Source of the DNA: Gluconacetobacter entanii
GTDB lineage: Bacteria; Pseudomonadota; Alphaproteobacteria; Acetobacterales; Acetobacteraceae
NCBI RefSeq assembly: GCF_003206495.1
Contig: NZ_NKUF01000001.1
Location: forward strand, 62,001-126,000
DNA length: 64,000 nucleotides
Reading direction: 5' to 3'
Part shown: positions 27,176 to 45,309 of the stretch, in pieces
Layout of the letters: each line of letters begins with the position of its first letter
Numbering within the stretch: the first letter of the stretch is position 1
Made by a program: the position numbers and the translations under genes
The notes under the pieces: generated by a model
Seen by the model: the letters and a program-made list of their open reading frames with translations, nothing else
The model's database searches: none
Told to the model about the DNA's origin: nothing

Positions 27176-27610
27176 ATGGCCAAAAAAATCGTTGGCTACA
27201 TCAAGCTGCAGATTCCCGCCGGCAAGGCGAATCCCTCCCCGCCGGTTGGTCCGGCCCTTGGTCAGCGCGGCCTGAACATCATGCAGTTCTGCAAGGAGTT
27301 CAACGCCAAGACGCAGGGTATGGAACCGGGGATGCCCATTCCCGTGGTCATCACGGCCTATGCCGACCGTACCTTCAGCTTCATCACCAAGACCCCGCCG
27401 AACACGTACTTCCTGATGAAGGCTGCCAAGATCAACAAGGGCAGCTCCACCGTCGGAAAGGCCGCGACCGTCGGCAAGGTGACCATCGCGCAGCTGCGTG
27501 AGATCGCCGAGGTGAAGATGAAAGACATGAACGCCAATGACATCGACGGCGCCGTGCGCATGCTGAGCGGTTCAGCGCGCTCCATCGGCCTCGACGTGGT
27601 GGAGGGCTAA
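27176..27610 (+). CDS. rplK: 50S ribosomal protein L11
   Basis: A 144-residue L11, which with L10/L12 forms the GTPase-associated centre on 23S rRNA and is needed for RelA activation. The proline-rich N-terminal domain ([19 protein letters not shown]) and the C-terminal RNA-binding domain ([10 protein letters not shown]) are complete. The frame is open upstream, but [10 protein letters not shown] is the conserved start. The usual secE-nusG genes are not upstream; an efflux operon is there instead. Confidence 0.97.
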   Translation: MAKKIVGYIKLQIPAGKANPSPPVGPALGQRGLNIMQFCKEFNAKTQGMEPGMPIPVVITAYADRTFSFITKTPPNTYFLMKAAKINKGSSTVGKAATVGKVTIAQLREIAEVKMKDMNANDIDGAVRMLSGSARSIGLDVVEG

Positions 27611-27615
27611 AGTCC

Positions 27616-28311
27616 ATGGCAAAGAACAAGCGTCTGGCCGCCGCGCGCGCCAATGTTGATTCGACCAAGGCCTATGGCCTCGACGACGCCATCTCCCTGG
27701 TGAAGCAGGGCGCGAAGGCGAAGTTCGACGAGACCGTCGAAATCTCCATGAACCTTGGTATCGACCCGCGCCATGCCGACCAGATGGTCCGTGGCCTGCT
27801 GTCGCTGCCCAACGGCACGGGCAAGACCCTGCGCGTCGGCGTGTTCGCCCGTGGCCCGAAGGCCGAGGAAGCGAAGGCCGCCGGTGCCGATGTGGTCGGT
27901 GCCGAAGACCTCGCCGAAAAGGTGCAGGCTGGCGAGATCGAGTTCGACCGCTGCATCGCGACGCCGGACATGATGGCGCTCGTCGGTCGCCTGGGCAAGA
28001 TCCTCGGCCCGCGTGGCCTGATGCCCAACCCGAAGCTGGGCACCGTCACGATGGACGTGAAGGGCGCGGTCACGGCCGCAAAGTCCGGTCAGGTCGAATA
28101 CCGCGCCGAGAAGGCCGGTATCGTGCATGCCGGCATCGGCAAGGCGTCGTTCGACGAAGCGAAGCTTGCGGAAAACATCCGCGCGTTCGTCGATGCGGTG
28201 CAGAAGGCCCGTCCCACGGGCGCGAAGGGCACCTACATCAAGAAGGTGTCCCTGTCGTCCACGATGGGACCGGGTGTGCATCTGGATGTGGCGGCGCTCG
28301 TCGCATCCTGA
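27616..28311 (+). CDS. rplA: 50S ribosomal protein L1
   Basis: A 231-residue L1, part of the mobile L1 stalk that guides deacylated tRNA out of the E site, and a known translational repressor of its own L11-L1 mRNA in other bacteria. The conserved MGPGVHLDV-type C-terminus and [17 protein letters not shown] are present. It follows rplK by 5 bases. Confidence 0.97.
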   Translation: MAKNKRLAAARANVDSTKAYGLDDAISLVKQGAKAKFDETVEISMNLGIDPRHADQMVRGLLSLPNGTGKTLRVGVFARGPKAEEAKAAGADVVGAEDLAEKVQAGEIEFDRCIATPDMMALVGRLGKILGPRGLMPNPKLGTVTMDVKGAVTAAKSGQVEYRAEKAGIVHAGIGKASFDEAKLAENIRAFVDAVQKARPTGAKGTYIKKVSLSSTMGPGVHLDVAALVAS

Positions 28312-28598
28312 TGAAGGATTGTCCCGCCCCTGACGGGGGGGGATGAAAAGGGAATGGTCCGCCCGGCGGGCCATTTTCCGAACCTGTCCATGACCGGATG
28401 CGGCCCTGTGCCTTGATTGTCCTTCGCCAGAGGGACGGCAGCCGGAAGACGGGGATGCCGGATTACAGGCGCATGTCGCCTGACACTGGTTGTTCCGTTT
28501 GCAAAGGACAGGCGAACCGGGGTGTGCCCATGCCGGGCGGGCCCCAAGGGTAAACCCAATCCGTCAGGTTTCCTGATGGATTACGATGGAGACGGGAT
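28312..28598 (+). promoter_or_regulatory. rplA-rplJ spacer: likely L10 leader
   Basis: A 287-base untranslated stretch before rplJ. In many bacteria this position holds the L10(L12)4-binding leader that autoregulates rplJL. Visible structures include a hairpin ending in TTTT at 28355-28377 (described separately) and a hairpin AATCCGTCAGG/CCTGATGGATT at about 28558-28582, close to the rplJ start. I cannot confirm the L10-binding fold by eye. Confidence 0.45.
28355..28377 (+). terminator. Terminator-like hairpin after rplA
   Basis: An 8-bp stem TGGTCCGC / GCGGGCCA (one G-U pair) with a 3-base loop is followed by TTTT. It would separate rplKA from rplJL-rpoBC or attenuate read-through. Confidence 0.5.
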
Positions 28599-29117
28599 TT
28601 GGACCGTACGGAGAAGCGGGAGTTTGTTGCCTCCCTCGCGACCGTGTTCGCCAAGACGTCCATGGTCATTGTCACCCGTAATGACGGGCTGAATGTGGCT
28701 GATGTGACGGAACTTCGGCGGCGTGTGCGCGCGGCCGGAGCGACTTACAAGGTCGCGAAGAACCGGCTGGCCGATCTCGCCCTGGCAGGGACCCAGTTCG
28801 AAGGCATCAAGCCGCTGCTGAAGGGGCCGACCTCGATTTCGTGGGCGGATGAACCCGTGGCCGTGGCGAAGGTGCTGGTCGAGTTCGCCAAAACCAACGA
28901 AAAGCTTGTTCTGCTCGGCGGATCGCTTGGCTCCCAGACACTGAATGTCGAGGGAATCAAGGCGCTGGCGGAACTGCCGTCCCTGGACGTGCTCCGGGCG
29001 CAGCTGGTGGGGCTCATCTCCACGCCGGCAACGCGCATCGCGGGTGTGCTTCAGGCACCGGGCGGACAGCTTGCGCGGGTTTTCGGCGCCTATGCCAAGA
29101 CGGGCGAGGCAGCCTAG
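28599..29117 (+). CDS. rplJ: 50S ribosomal protein L10
   Basis: A 172-residue L10, base of the L7/L12 stalk. The conserved start MDRTEKREFVA corresponds to a TTG codon at 28599; no in-frame ATG is near, and a GGAG motif lies about 9 bases upstream. The ATG at 28586 is out of frame. Later motifs such as TYKVAKNRLA and the C-terminal L12-binding helix are present. A non-AUG start in a highly expressed gene may be part of translational control. Confidence 0.95.
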   Translation: MDRTEKREFVASLATVFAKTSMVIVTRNDGLNVADVTELRRRVRAAGATYKVAKNRLADLALAGTQFEGIKPLLKGPTSISWADEPVAVAKVLVEFAKTNEKLVLLGGSLGSQTLNVEGIKALAELPSLDVLRAQLVGLISTPATRIAGVLQAPGGQLARVFGAYAKTGEAA

Positions 29118-29219
29118 CCACCCATGTCCCGGTGCGCCGGGATATCAACAAAATGGCACTTTCCCGAAATTTCGGGATTGTATCACGCCAACCAGTGTAT
29201 AAATTAGGAAGACTGAATC

Positions 29220-29594
<375 letters not shown>

Positions 29595-29648
29595 GATGTA
29601 TCCTGTCAACATTCCCGCTTGCGGATGTTGAGATGATATTCAGGTGAG

Positions 29649-29672
29649 GGTGGAGATCTTCTGATCTCCGCC
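29649..29672 (+). terminator. Hairpin 1 in the rplL-rpoB spacer
   Basis: A 10-bp stem GGTGGAGATC / GATCTCCGCC (one G-U pair) with a TTCT loop lies 55 bases after rplL. In other bacteria this spacer holds an attenuator and an RNase processing site that lower rpoBC relative to rplJL; the same role is likely here. There is no U-tract. Confidence 0.5.
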
Positions 29673-29686
29673 CCCTTGGGCGTTAC

Positions 29687-29717
29687 AGGCACCCTGACCG
29701 CAAGGTCTCGGGTGCCT
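29687..29717 (+). terminator. Hairpin 2 in the rplL-rpoB spacer (probable attenuator)
   Basis: A long stem AGGCACCC..GACC / GGTC..GGGTGCCT closed by a GCAA tetraloop, followed by TTGG. It is the strongest structure in the 291-bp spacer and fits an attenuator or an RNase III-type processing site between rplL and rpoB. Confidence 0.5.
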
Positions 29718-29775
29718 TTGGCGGTAGAAGGGGTCGTCCTCAAGTCATGTGAAGGGACGGGTCTGGGGTCGGGCC

Positions 29776-29885
29776 ATGAGGATGGGCGACCTGAAAGAAT
29801 TTCTGGATCTGTCTTTGTCCCGTGGCCGCAAGGCAATGACGGCGGATGGGGAGCAGGTCTTGTGTGGATGGGGGCTGGATAGGCG

Positions 29886-29889
<4 letters not shown>
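29776..29889 (+). CDS. Possible 37-residue ORF overlapping the rpoB start
   Basis: An ATG at 29776 opens a 37-codon frame (starting [20 protein letters not shown]) whose TGA overlaps the rpoB ATG as ATGA. The binding site is only a G-rich stretch, and the peptide matches no family I know. It could be a leader peptide coupling rpoB translation or a chance frame. rpoB itself has a poor ribosome binding site, which makes coupling plausible. Confidence 0.3.
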
Positions 29890-34058
<4,169 letters not shown>

Positions 34059-34163
34059 TCGTTCCATGAGCAAGGTAACGACCCGTCCATACGTTTTATT
34101 TTCAGGGTCGGGGGCAGATAGTCGGTCTGTCCCCGTCCTTTTCCCTCAGGGGGTTTGCGGCGC

Positions 34164-38360
<4,197 letters not shown>

Positions 38361-38368
38361 CGGATACC

Positions 38369-38410
38369 GGCCGATGGGTGGGGCGCGCTGCTGTGTCCCG
38401 CCCGTCGGCC
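38369..38410 (+). terminator. Stem-loop after rpoC
   Basis: A 14-bp stem GGCCGATGGGTGGG / CCCGCCCGTCGGCC (two G-U pairs) begins 8 bases after the rpoC stop. It lacks a T-tract but is strong enough to end or protect the rpoBC transcript. The str operon promoter lies about 150 bp downstream. Confidence 0.5.
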
Positions 38411-38562
38411 AATGCTGCATCGGGGTTCGCCCACGGGTGGATTCCGATTCGGGACTCGGCGCATGAACCGCCGAATCATCCCGTTTCATATTTTAATGGG
38501 GTGTTTTGACGCCTCATGCGGAATGGTCATGCCGCATGCATGTCCGAATCCTGAGCAAAGGC

Positions 38563-38591
38563 TTGACTTCAAGCCATTCTCTTCGTAGGTT
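38563..38591 (+). promoter_or_regulatory. Promoter of the str operon (rpsL)
   Basis: TTGACT at 38563-38568, a 17-base spacer and TAGGTT at 38586-38591, followed by CCGCGCCCTC. A GC-rich start region is typical of stringently controlled ribosomal promoters. The 12 bases TTCCGCGCCCTC recur at the rpsM promoter. Confidence 0.6.
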
Positions 38592-38810
38592 CCGCGCCCT
38601 CGGCTAGCCCTGTCTGAATGACGTCGTTGGCCGTCGAATGCAGCATGCTCGCATGCGGTACCGCCTCCCGGGAATCGGGCGGCCCAGGCCGGATGCATAT
38701 ATGATGCCCGACCGAATGATCTTCATTCGTTGGGGTTTTGTTGTGAACGACAGTCGGCAACCGGACTATGGGGTTGGCCGGCCGAAATTTGTAAGGATCG
38801 GGAAAGGCGT
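38592..38810 (+). promoter_or_regulatory. rpsL leader
   Basis: About 220 untranslated bases between the promoter and rpsL. It shares three blocks with the rpsM leader: CCGCGCCCTC at the start, GTCGTTG at 38623, and the 15-mer ATGGGGTTGGCCGGC at 38768-38782 shortly before the coding region. These suggest a common origin or a common regulator. No plausible gene is seen in it. Confidence 0.5.
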
Positions 38811-39182
38811 ATGCCGACCATCAACCAGTTGATCGCGAAAGGCCGCGAGCCCGCAGCCAAACGCAACAAGGTACCTGCCCTGCAGGGATGTCCGCAGAAG
38901 CGTGGCGTTTGTACTCGTGTTTACACAACCACACCGAAGAAGCCGAACTCGGCTCTGCGTAAGGTTGCGAAGGTGCGCCTGACGAACGGTTATGAGGTTG
39001 TGAGCTATATTCCGGGTGAAGGCCACAACCTTCAGGAACATAGTGTCGTCCTGATCCGCGGCGGTCGCGTCAAGGATCTTCCTGGCGTGCGATATCACAT
39101 TCTGCGCGGCGTTCTGGATACCCAGGGTATCGCCAAGCGTCGTCAGCGTCGCTCGCTCTATGGCGCGAAGCGTCCTAAGTAA
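38811..39182 (+). CDS. rpsL: 30S ribosomal protein S12
   Basis: A 123-residue S12, a decoding-centre protein. Lys43 (in TTTPKKPNS) and Lys88 (in RVKDLPGVR) are the wild-type, streptomycin-sensitive residues. The start [12 protein letters not shown] is conserved and has GGATCGGGAAAGG upstream. First gene of the str operon. Confidence 0.97.
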   Translation: MPTINQLIAKGREPAAKRNKVPALQGCPQKRGVCTRVYTTTPKKPNSALRKVAKVRLTNGYEVVSYIPGEGHNLQEHSVVLIRGGRVKDLPGVRYHILRGVLDTQGIAKRRQRRSLYGAKRPK

Positions 39183-39196
39183 AAGGAATACCAGGC

Positions 39197-39673
39197 ATGA
39201 GTCGCCGTCATCGCGCTGTTAAGCGCGAGATTCTTCCCGATCCGAAATTTGGTGATGTCGTCATCACGCGTTTCATGAACGCCCTGATGTACGACGGCAA
39301 GAAGTCCACCGCCGAAGGGATCGTCTATGGCGCCCTTGAGGTGCTGCGTCGCCGCGGTGGTGCTGCTGCTGATCCGGTCGTGCTGTTCCACGGCGCGCTG
39401 GACAACGTGAAGCCGGCCGTCGAGGTGCGTTCGCGCCGCGTTGGTGGTGCGACCTACCAGGTTCCGGTCGAAGTCCGGGCCGAGCGTCGTCAGGCGCTTG
39501 CGATCCGCTGGCTCATCGACGCGTCGCGCAAGCGCGGCGAAAACACGATGCAGGAACGCCTGTCGAACGAGCTTCTGGACGCGGTCAACAACCGTGGCGC
39601 CGCCGTCAAGAAGCGCGAAGACACGCATCGCATGGCGGAAGCCAACAAGGCGTTCAGTCATTACCGCTGGTAA
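39197..39673 (+). CDS. rpsG: 30S ribosomal protein S7
   Basis: A 158-residue S7 that nucleates assembly of the 30S head and contacts E-site tRNA. The conserved [20 protein letters not shown] start and [10 protein letters not shown] end are present. In most bacteria fusA comes next; here a 93-bp spacer leads straight to tuf. Confidence 0.97.
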   Translation: MSRRHRAVKREILPDPKFGDVVITRFMNALMYDGKKSTAEGIVYGALEVLRRRGGAAADPVVLFHGALDNVKPAVEVRSRRVGGATYQVPVEVRAERRQALAIRWLIDASRKRGENTMQERLSNELLDAVNNRGAAVKKREDTHRMAEANKAFSHYRW

Positions 39674-39731
39674 AGGGCGTCAGGTCGGTATATTCACCGG
39701 CTCGGCTTCCGACACGGAACTTTCTAACCCG

Positions 39732-39753
39732 ACTTTCGGCATGAGGCCGAAGT
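39732..39753 (+). promoter_or_regulatory. Hairpin just before tuf
   Basis: ACTTTCGGC and GGCCGAAGT can pair with one bulge around an ATGA loop, ending 13 bases before the tuf start and next to its ribosome binding site (ACGGAG). It could tune tuf translation or mark an mRNA processing site. Confidence 0.35.
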
Positions 39754-39766
39754 AACGGAGAAAACG

Positions 39767-40957
39767 ATGGCAAAGGCTAAATTTGAGCGGAATAAGCCGC
39801 ACTGCAACATCGGCACGATTGGTCACGTCGATCACGGCAAGACCTCGCTGACCGCTGCTATCACCAAGACGCTTGCCAAGGCTGGTGGTGCGGAGTTCAA
39901 GGCTTACGACATGATCGACGCGGCGCCGGAAGAGCGCGCCCGTGGTATCACGATCTCCACCGCTCACGTCGAATACGAAACGGCGAAGCGTCACTATGCG
40001 CACGTCGACTGCCCCGGCCACGCCGACTACGTGAAGAACATGATCACTGGTGCGGCGCAGATGGACGGCGCGATCCTGGTTGTGTCGGCCGCTGACGGCC
40101 CGATGCCCCAGACGCGTGAGCACATCCTGCTGGCCCGCCAGGTTGGCGTTCCGGCCCTGGTCGTCTTCCTGAACAAGGTTGACCAGGTTGACGATCCGGA
40201 ACTGCTGGAACTGGTGGAAATGGAAGTTCGTGAACTTCTGTCCGCCTATCAGTTCCCCGGCGACGATATCCCCATCATCAAGGGTTCGGCCCTGGTGACG
40301 CTGGAAGATGGTGATCCGGAAGTCGGCGAAAACCGCGTCATGGATCTCATGAACGCCGTTGACGAATACATTCCGCAGCCGGAGCGTCCGATCGACCGTC
40401 CGTTCCTGATGCCGATCGAAGACGTGTTCTCGATCTCCGGTCGTGGCACCGTGGTGACGGGCCGTGTCGAGCGTGGCGCCGTGAACGTTGGTGACGAAAT
40501 CGAAATCGTTGGTCTGCGTCCGACGCAGAAGACGACGGTGACGGGCGTCGAAATGTTCCGCAAGCTGCTGGATCGCGGCGAAGCCGGCGACAACATCGGC
40601 GCGCTGCTGCGTGGCACGAAGCGCGAAGACGTGGAGCGTGGTCAGGTCCTGGCGAAGCCGGGTTCCATCACCCCGCACACGAAGTTCAAGGCGGAAGCCT
40701 ACATCCTGACGAAGGAAGAGGGTGGCCGTCACACGCCGTTCTTCACCAACTATCGTCCGCAGTTCTATTTCCGCACGACCGACGTCACCGGCGTCGTTCA
40801 CCTGCCGGAAGGCACGGAAATGGTCATGCCTGGCGATAACGTCGCCATGGATGTCGAACTGATTGCTCCGATCGCCATGGATGAAGGCCTGCGCTTCGCT
40901 ATCCGCGAAGGTGGCCGTACGGTCGGTGCAGGCGTGGTCGCTTCGATCACTGCGTGA
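39767..40957 (+). CDS. tuf: Elongation factor Tu
   Basis: A 396-residue EF-Tu that brings aminoacyl-tRNA to the ribosome. The G1 motif [10 protein letters not shown]3 DCPGHADY and G4 NKVDQVDD are intact, and domains 2 and 3 are complete. It lies between rpsG and rpsJ, linking the str and S10 clusters, with no fusA nearby. Confidence 0.98.
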   Translation: MAKAKFERNKPHCNIGTIGHVDHGKTSLTAAITKTLAKAGGAEFKAYDMIDAAPEERARGITISTAHVEYETAKRHYAHVDCPGHADYVKNMITGAAQMDGAILVVSAADGPMPQTREHILLARQVGVPALVVFLNKVDQVDDPELLELVEMEVRELLSAYQFPGDDIPIIKGSALVTLEDGDPEVGENRVMDLMNAVDEYIPQPERPIDRPFLMPIEDVFSISGRGTVVTGRVERGAVNVGDEIEIVGLRPTQKTTVTGVEMFRKLLDRGEAGDNIGALLRGTKREDVERGQVLAKPGSITPHTKFKAEAYILTKEEGGRHTPFFTNYRPQFYFRTTDVTGVVHLPEGTEMVMPGDNVAMDVELIAPIAMDEGLRFAIREGGRTVGAGVVASITA

Positions 40958-40982
40958 TTGTAAGTAACTGAAGTGATGATGT

Positions 40983-41008
40983 CCCCGGCCGGAGCGATCT
41001 GGCCGGGG
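40983..41008 (+). terminator. Stem-loop between tuf and rpsJ
   Basis: A perfect 8-bp GC-only stem CCCCGGCC / GGCCGGGG with a 10-base loop. With no T-tract it may be a partial terminator or stabiliser of the abundant tuf mRNA rather than a full stop. Confidence 0.5.
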
Positions 41009-41065
41009 ATATCATTGGCGGATCGGGTTCCCCCGAACCAGTTAAAGTTGGACTGAAACAGAAAG

Positions 41066-41374
41066 ATGGACAACCAGAACATCCGCATTCGCCTGAAGGC
41101 GTACGATCATCGGGTGCTCGATAACAGCACAAAAGAGATCGTCAATACGGCGAAGCGTACGGGTGCGCGGGTTCGGGGTCCTATCCCGCTGCCGACGCAT
41201 ATCGAACGGTTCACTGTCAACCGTTCTCCCCATGTGGACAAGAAAAGCCGCGAGCAGTTCGAAATTCGGACCCATCGCCGGCTGCTCGACATTGTCGAGC
41301 CGACCCCGCAGACCGTGGACGCTCTCATGAAACTCGACCTCGCCGCTGGCGTGGATGTCGAGATTAAACTCTAA
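41066..41374 (+). CDS. rpsJ: 30S ribosomal protein S10
   Basis: A 102-residue S10, also the NusE antitermination factor. Conserved patterns [18 protein letters not shown] and THRRLLDI are present. First gene of the S10 cluster; no clear promoter is visible in the 108 bp upstream, so read-through from tuf is likely. Confidence 0.97.
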   Translation: MDNQNIRIRLKAYDHRVLDNSTKEIVNTAKRTGARVRGPIPLPTHIERFTVNRSPHVDKKSREQFEIRTHRRLLDIVEPTPQTVDALMKLDLAAGVDVEIKL

Positions 41375-41384
41375 GGTCCAGACG

Positions 41385-42068
41385 ATGCGCACCGGATTGA
41401 TCGCAAAGAAGCTGGGTATGACCCGGCTGTTCAAGGAAGACGGCACACATGTGCCGGTGACTGTCCTGCAGGTGGATGACCTGCAGGTGGTTGATGTCCG
41501 CACCAAGGAACGTGACGGCTACTCCGCCGTCCAGCTTGGGTCGGGCAAGGCCAAGGTCAAGAATGTAACGAAGCCGTGCCGTGGCCATTTCGCCAAGGCG
41601 AAGGTTGAGCCGAAGAGGAAGCTGGTTGAATTCCGGGTGGCCGATGATGCCGTCCTGGAAGTCGGCGCCACGCTGTCCGCCGCTCACTTCGTCGTCGGGC
41701 AGAAAGTGGATGTGACCGGCACCAGCAAAGGTAAAGGTTTTGCCGGCGCGATGAAGCGCTGGAACTTTGCCGGTCTCGAAGCCTCGCATGGTGTCTCGAT
41801 CAGTCACCGTTCGCACGGATCGACGGGTAATCGTCAGGATCCGGGCAAGGTCTTCAAGAACAAGAAAATGGCCGGACATCTCGGTTCGGAACGTGTGACC
41901 ACCCTGAATCTGGAAGTGGCCGCCGTCGATGCCGAGAAGAATCTGCTGATGATCTGCGGCTCCGTCACGGGCGGCAAGAATGAGCTGATTCTGGTTCGTG
42001 ATGCGATCAAGAAGCCCCGTCATGCCGAGGTGCCGTATCCGGCCGCCCTGGCCCAGGTAGCGGGCTGA
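41385..42068 (+). CDS. rplC: 50S ribosomal protein L3
   Basis: A 227-residue L3, an early 50S assembly protein near the peptidyl-transferase centre. [11 protein letters not shown] and the loop with [16 protein letters not shown] (containing the Gln that PrmB methylates in other bacteria) are visible. The start [11 protein letters not shown] follows an AAGG binding site; the frame is open 10 codons further upstream. Confidence 0.97.
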   Translation: MRTGLIAKKLGMTRLFKEDGTHVPVTVLQVDDLQVVDVRTKERDGYSAVQLGSGKAKVKNVTKPCRGHFAKAKVEPKRKLVEFRVADDAVLEVGATLSAAHFVVGQKVDVTGTSKGKGFAGAMKRWNFAGLEASHGVSISHRSHGSTGNRQDPGKVFKNKKMAGHLGSERVTTLNLEVAAVDAEKNLLMICGSVTGGKNELILVRDAIKKPRHAEVPYPAALAQVAG

Positions 42069-42080
42069 GGATAGAGGGCA

Positions 42081-42695
42081 ATGGATTACGAGATCAAAAC
42101 CCTCGAGAACGGAAGCGCCGGTACGGCAACGCTTCCCGACGAGATTTTCAAGGTTGAGCCGCGCGCCGACATCATGGCCCGCGTCGTTCACTGGCAGCTG
42201 GCAAAGCGCCGTGCGGGCACGCACAAGGTCAAGGGCATGGGGGAAATCTCCGGCACGACCAAGAAGCCCTATCGGCAGAAGGGCACCGGTAGCGCCCGTC
42301 AGGGTTCGCTGCGTTCGCCGCAGTACCGCACCGGTGGCGTGGTTCATGGTCCGGTCGTGCGTGACCATGGCTATGACCTGCCCAAGAAGGTGCGCCGTCT
42401 GGGCCTGATTTCCGCGCTGTCGCAGAAGGCTGCCGAAGGCAAGCTGGTGGTGCTTGACGCCGCGACCGCCTCGGGCAAGTCGTCCGACCTGGCGAAGAAG
42501 CTGAAGGTGCTTGGCTGGAAGTCGGCGCTGATCGTGGACGCCGCGGTCGAGGAAAACTTCGGTCGTGCGGCACGCAACCTGCCGAAGATCGACATCCTCC
42601 CGACCATCGGTGCGAATGTCTATGATATCCTCAACCATGAGGTGCTGGCCATCACGCGCGCCGGGCTTGAGGGTCTGAAGGAGCGTCTGGCATGA
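42081..42695 (+). CDS. rplD: 50S ribosomal protein L4
   Basis: A 204-residue L4, lining part of the exit tunnel; in E. coli it also represses the S10 operon. The tunnel loop region [20 protein letters not shown] is conserved. The stop overlaps the rplW start by ATGA. Confidence 0.97.
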   Translation: MDYEIKTLENGSAGTATLPDEIFKVEPRADIMARVVHWQLAKRRAGTHKVKGMGEISGTTKKPYRQKGTGSARQGSLRSPQYRTGGVVHGPVVRDHGYDLPKKVRRLGLISALSQKAAEGKLVVLDAATASGKSSDLAKKLKVLGWKSALIVDAAVEENFGRAARNLPKIDILPTIGANVYDILNHEVLAITRAGLEGLKERLA

Positions 42696-43027
42696 CCAAC
42701 ATCCTCGCACTGCGCAAGAAGGCGGAACGTATGTCGCGCGAAGCGATGTACGACATCATCCGCGCGCCGCTGATCACGGAAAAGGCGACAGCCCTGTCCG
42801 AAAAGAACCAGGTCGGGTTCAAGGTCGCGTCCGGCGCGTCGAAGTTCGAGATCAAGGTCGCGGTGGAAACACTGTTCGGCGTCAAGGTCCTTGGTGTGAA
42901 CACCCTTGTCCAGAAGGGCAAGGCGAAGCGCTTCAAGGGACGTCCCGGCCAGCGGTCTGATGTGAAGAAGGCGTTCGTGCAGCTTGCTGATGGTCAGTCC
43001 ATTGACCTGACCGCCAAGCTGTCCTGA
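42692..43027 (+). CDS. rplW: 50S ribosomal protein L23
   Basis: A 111-residue L23, the exit-site docking point for trigger factor and SRP. The body ([14 protein letters not shown] to the end) is normal; the first 13 residues before MSREAMYD are an extension. The start at 42692 is favoured by the ATGA overlap with rplD and a GGAG site; 42731 is an alternative. Confidence 0.95.
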   Translation: MTNILALRKKAERMSREAMYDIIRAPLITEKATALSEKNQVGFKVASGASKFEIKVAVETLFGVKVLGVNTLVQKGKAKRFKGRPGQRSDVKKAFVQLADGQSIDLTAKLS

Positions 43028-43043
43028 CGCGGGGTGACAAGAA

Positions 43044-43874
43044 ATGGCATTGAAGCACTTTAACCCGGTTACCCCCAGCCTGCGCGGAACGGTCCTGATC
43101 GACCGCAAGGAGCTTTGGAAGGGCAAGCCCGTCAAGGGGCTGACCGAGGGCAAGAACAAGAGCGGCGGTCGTAACAATCACGGCCGCACCACCTCGCGTT
43201 TCATCGGTGGTGGTCACAAGCAGTCCTACCGCTATGTCGATTTCAAGCGTCGCAAGTTCGACGTCGTCGGCACGGTGGAGCGTCTGGAATATGACCCCAA
43301 CCGCACGGCCTTCATCGCGCTGGTGAAGTATGCTGACGGTGAACTCGCCTACATCATCGCGCCGCAGCGCCTGCAGGCGGGTGATCAGGTGGTGTCCGGC
43401 CTGCGCGCCGACATCAAGCCGGGCAACGCGATGCCGCTGTCGGCGGTGCCGGTGGGGACGATCATCCACAACATCGAGCTCAAGGCGGGTGCTGGTGGGA
43501 AGATCGCCCGTTCGGCTGGCACCTACGCACAGCTGGTCGGCAAGGACATGGGCTATGCCCAGATCAAGCTGCAGTCCGGTGAGCTGCGTGTCGTGCGTGC
43601 CGAATGCATGGCGACGATCGGTGCGGTGTCCAACCCGGACAACATGAACCAGCACATGGGCAAGGCAGGTCGTGCCCGCTGGCTCGGCCGTCGTCCGCAC
43701 AACCGTGGCGTTGTCATGAACCCGGTCGACCATCCGCATGGCGGTGGTGAAGGCCGGACTTCGGGCGGACGTCATCCGGTTACGCCGTGGGGCAAGCCGA
43801 CAAAGGGTTACAAGACCATGGTCAACAAGCGTACGGACAGTCTGATTATCCGTCGCCGGAAGACCGGCAAGTAA
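43044..43874 (+). CDS. rplB: 50S ribosomal protein L2
   Basis: A 276-residue L2, required for subunit association and peptidyl-transferase activity. The conserved GGGHKQSYR near the N-terminus and the C-terminal [14 protein letters not shown] with its essential histidine are present. Confidence 0.97.
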   Translation: MALKHFNPVTPSLRGTVLIDRKELWKGKPVKGLTEGKNKSGGRNNHGRTTSRFIGGGHKQSYRYVDFKRRKFDVVGTVERLEYDPNRTAFIALVKYADGELAYIIAPQRLQAGDQVVSGLRADIKPGNAMPLSAVPVGTIIHNIELKAGAGGKIARSAGTYAQLVGKDMGYAQIKLQSGELRVVRAECMATIGAVSNPDNMNQHMGKAGRARWLGRRPHNRGVVMNPVDHPHGGGEGRTSGGRHPVTPWGKPTKGYKTMVNKRTDSLIIRRRKTGK

Positions 43875-43886
43875 GGGGCATACAAG

Positions 43887-44165
43887 ATGGCACGTTCCGT
43901 CTGGAAGGGCCCGTTCGTGGACGGGTATCTACTGAACAAAGCCGATGCGTCGCGCGCATCGGGCCGTAACGAAGTGATCAAGATCTGGTCGCGTCGCTCA
44001 ACCATTCTGCCGCAGTTCGTGGGACTGACGTTTGGCGTCTATAACGGGCACAAGTTCCTGCCCGTGCAGGTGACCGAGAACATGGTGGGGCACAAGTTCG
44101 GTGAATTTTCGCCGACCCGCACCTTCACGGGTCATTCCTCGGACAAGAAAGCGAAGCGGGGCTGA
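43887..44165 (+). CDS. rpsS: 30S ribosomal protein S19
   Basis: A 92-residue S19 of the 30S head. [16 protein letters not shown] and the C-terminal [14 protein letters not shown] pattern are conserved. It is spaced 12 bases from rplB and 2 from rplV. Confidence 0.97.
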   Translation: MARSVWKGPFVDGYLLNKADASRASGRNEVIKIWSRRSTILPQFVGLTFGVYNGHKFLPVQVTENMVGHKFGEFSPTRTFTGHSSDKKAKRG

Positions 44166-44167
44166 TC

Positions 44168-44575
44168 ATGAGCAAGCCTAAGCATCCGCGCACGCTCGCG
44201 GAAACCGAAGCGCAGGCCACCACGCGGAATATCCGCATTAGCCCGCGTAAACTGAACCTTGTTGCGGGTCTGATTCGCAACAAGCCTGCCGCACAGGCCG
44301 TCGCGACGCTGACGTTCTCCAAGCGCCGCATCGCACAGCAGGTCAAGAAGACGCTGGAAAGCGCCATCGCGAATGCCGAAAACAACCATCAGCTGGACGT
44401 TGACCAGCTGGTGGTGGCGCGCGCGGAAGTTGGCAAGTCGATCGTCATGCGCCGCTTCCATGCCCGCGGGCGTGGCCGTTCGGCCCGTATCGAAAAGTTT
44501 TTCAGCCATCTGACGATCATCGTGGCGGAGCGTCAGCCCGAGGCAGAAGCGGCAACCGGAAAGAAGGCGGCCTGA
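44168..44575 (+). CDS. rplV: 50S ribosomal protein L22
   Basis: A 135-residue L22, contributing with L4 to the exit tunnel constriction. The core [18 protein letters not shown] and the tunnel hairpin with [12 protein letters not shown] are present. The C-terminal tail is slightly long and Ala/Glu-rich. Confidence 0.97.
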   Translation: MSKPKHPRTLAETEAQATTRNIRISPRKLNLVAGLIRNKPAAQAVATLTFSKRRIAQQVKKTLESAIANAENNHQLDVDQLVVARAEVGKSIVMRRFHARGRGRSARIEKFFSHLTIIVAERQPEAEAATGKKAA

Positions 44576-44578
44576 TCC

Positions 44579-45256
44579 ATGGGACATAAAGTCAATCCGA
44601 TCGGGCTGCGGCTCGGCATCAACCGCACCTGGGACAGCCGCTGGTATGCGGACGCCGATTATGCCCGTCTGCTGCATGATGACCTGAAGCTGCGTTCCTA
44701 CCTGCGTCGCAAGCTGTCGGGTGCTGGCGTGTCGCGCGTCGTGATCGAACGTCCGGCCAAGAAGCCGCGCGTGACGATCTATGCCGCGCGTCCGGGTGTC
44801 GTGATCGGCAAGAAGGGCCAGGACATCGACGTGCTGCGCAAGGATCTGACCCGCATGGCGAAGACCGACGTTGCGCTGAACATCGTCGAGATCCGCAAGC
44901 CGGAAATCGATGCGACGCTGGTGGCCGACAACATCGCCCAGCAGCTCGAACGCCGCGTGGCCTTCCGTCGTGCCATGAAGCGTGCCGTGCAGTCCGCCAT
45001 GCGTCTTGGCGCGCAGGGGATCCGGATCAACTGCTCCGGCCGTCTGGGTGGCGCTGAAATCGCGCGTGTCGAATGGTATCGCGAAGGCCGCGTGCCGCTG
45101 CATACGCTGCGTGCAGATATCGATTACGGTGTGGCGACGGCAAAGACGACCTATGGCACCTGTGGTGTGAAGGTCTGGATCTTCAAGGGCGAGATTCTTG
45201 CCCATGATCCGTTGGCGCAGGATCGTCGCGCCGCCGAGCAGGCCCCGCAGCGCTGA
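44579..45256 (+). CDS. rpsC: 30S ribosomal protein S3
   Basis: A 225-residue S3 at the mRNA entry pore, part of the ribosomal helicase. The start [14 protein letters not shown], the KH domain with [11 protein letters not shown] and the C-terminal GGAEIAR.EWYREG region are conserved. Confidence 0.97.
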   Translation: MGHKVNPIGLRLGINRTWDSRWYADADYARLLHDDLKLRSYLRRKLSGAGVSRVVIERPAKKPRVTIYAARPGVVIGKKGQDIDVLRKDLTRMAKTDVALNIVEIRKPEIDATLVADNIAQQLERRVAFRRAMKRAVQSAMRLGAQGIRINCSGRLGGAEIARVEWYREGRVPLHTLRADIDYGVATAKTTYGTCGVKVWIFKGEILAHDPLAQDRRAAEQAPQR

Positions 45257-45309
45257 TCTGCGGGGAATAGGGAACAGAGTGCGCCAGGCGGCGCTGAGGA
45301 TTTGAAAAA

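Noticed and set aside
28586-28588. ATG as the rplJ start
   Set aside because: It is out of frame with the conserved L10 sequence; the TTG at 28599 fits.
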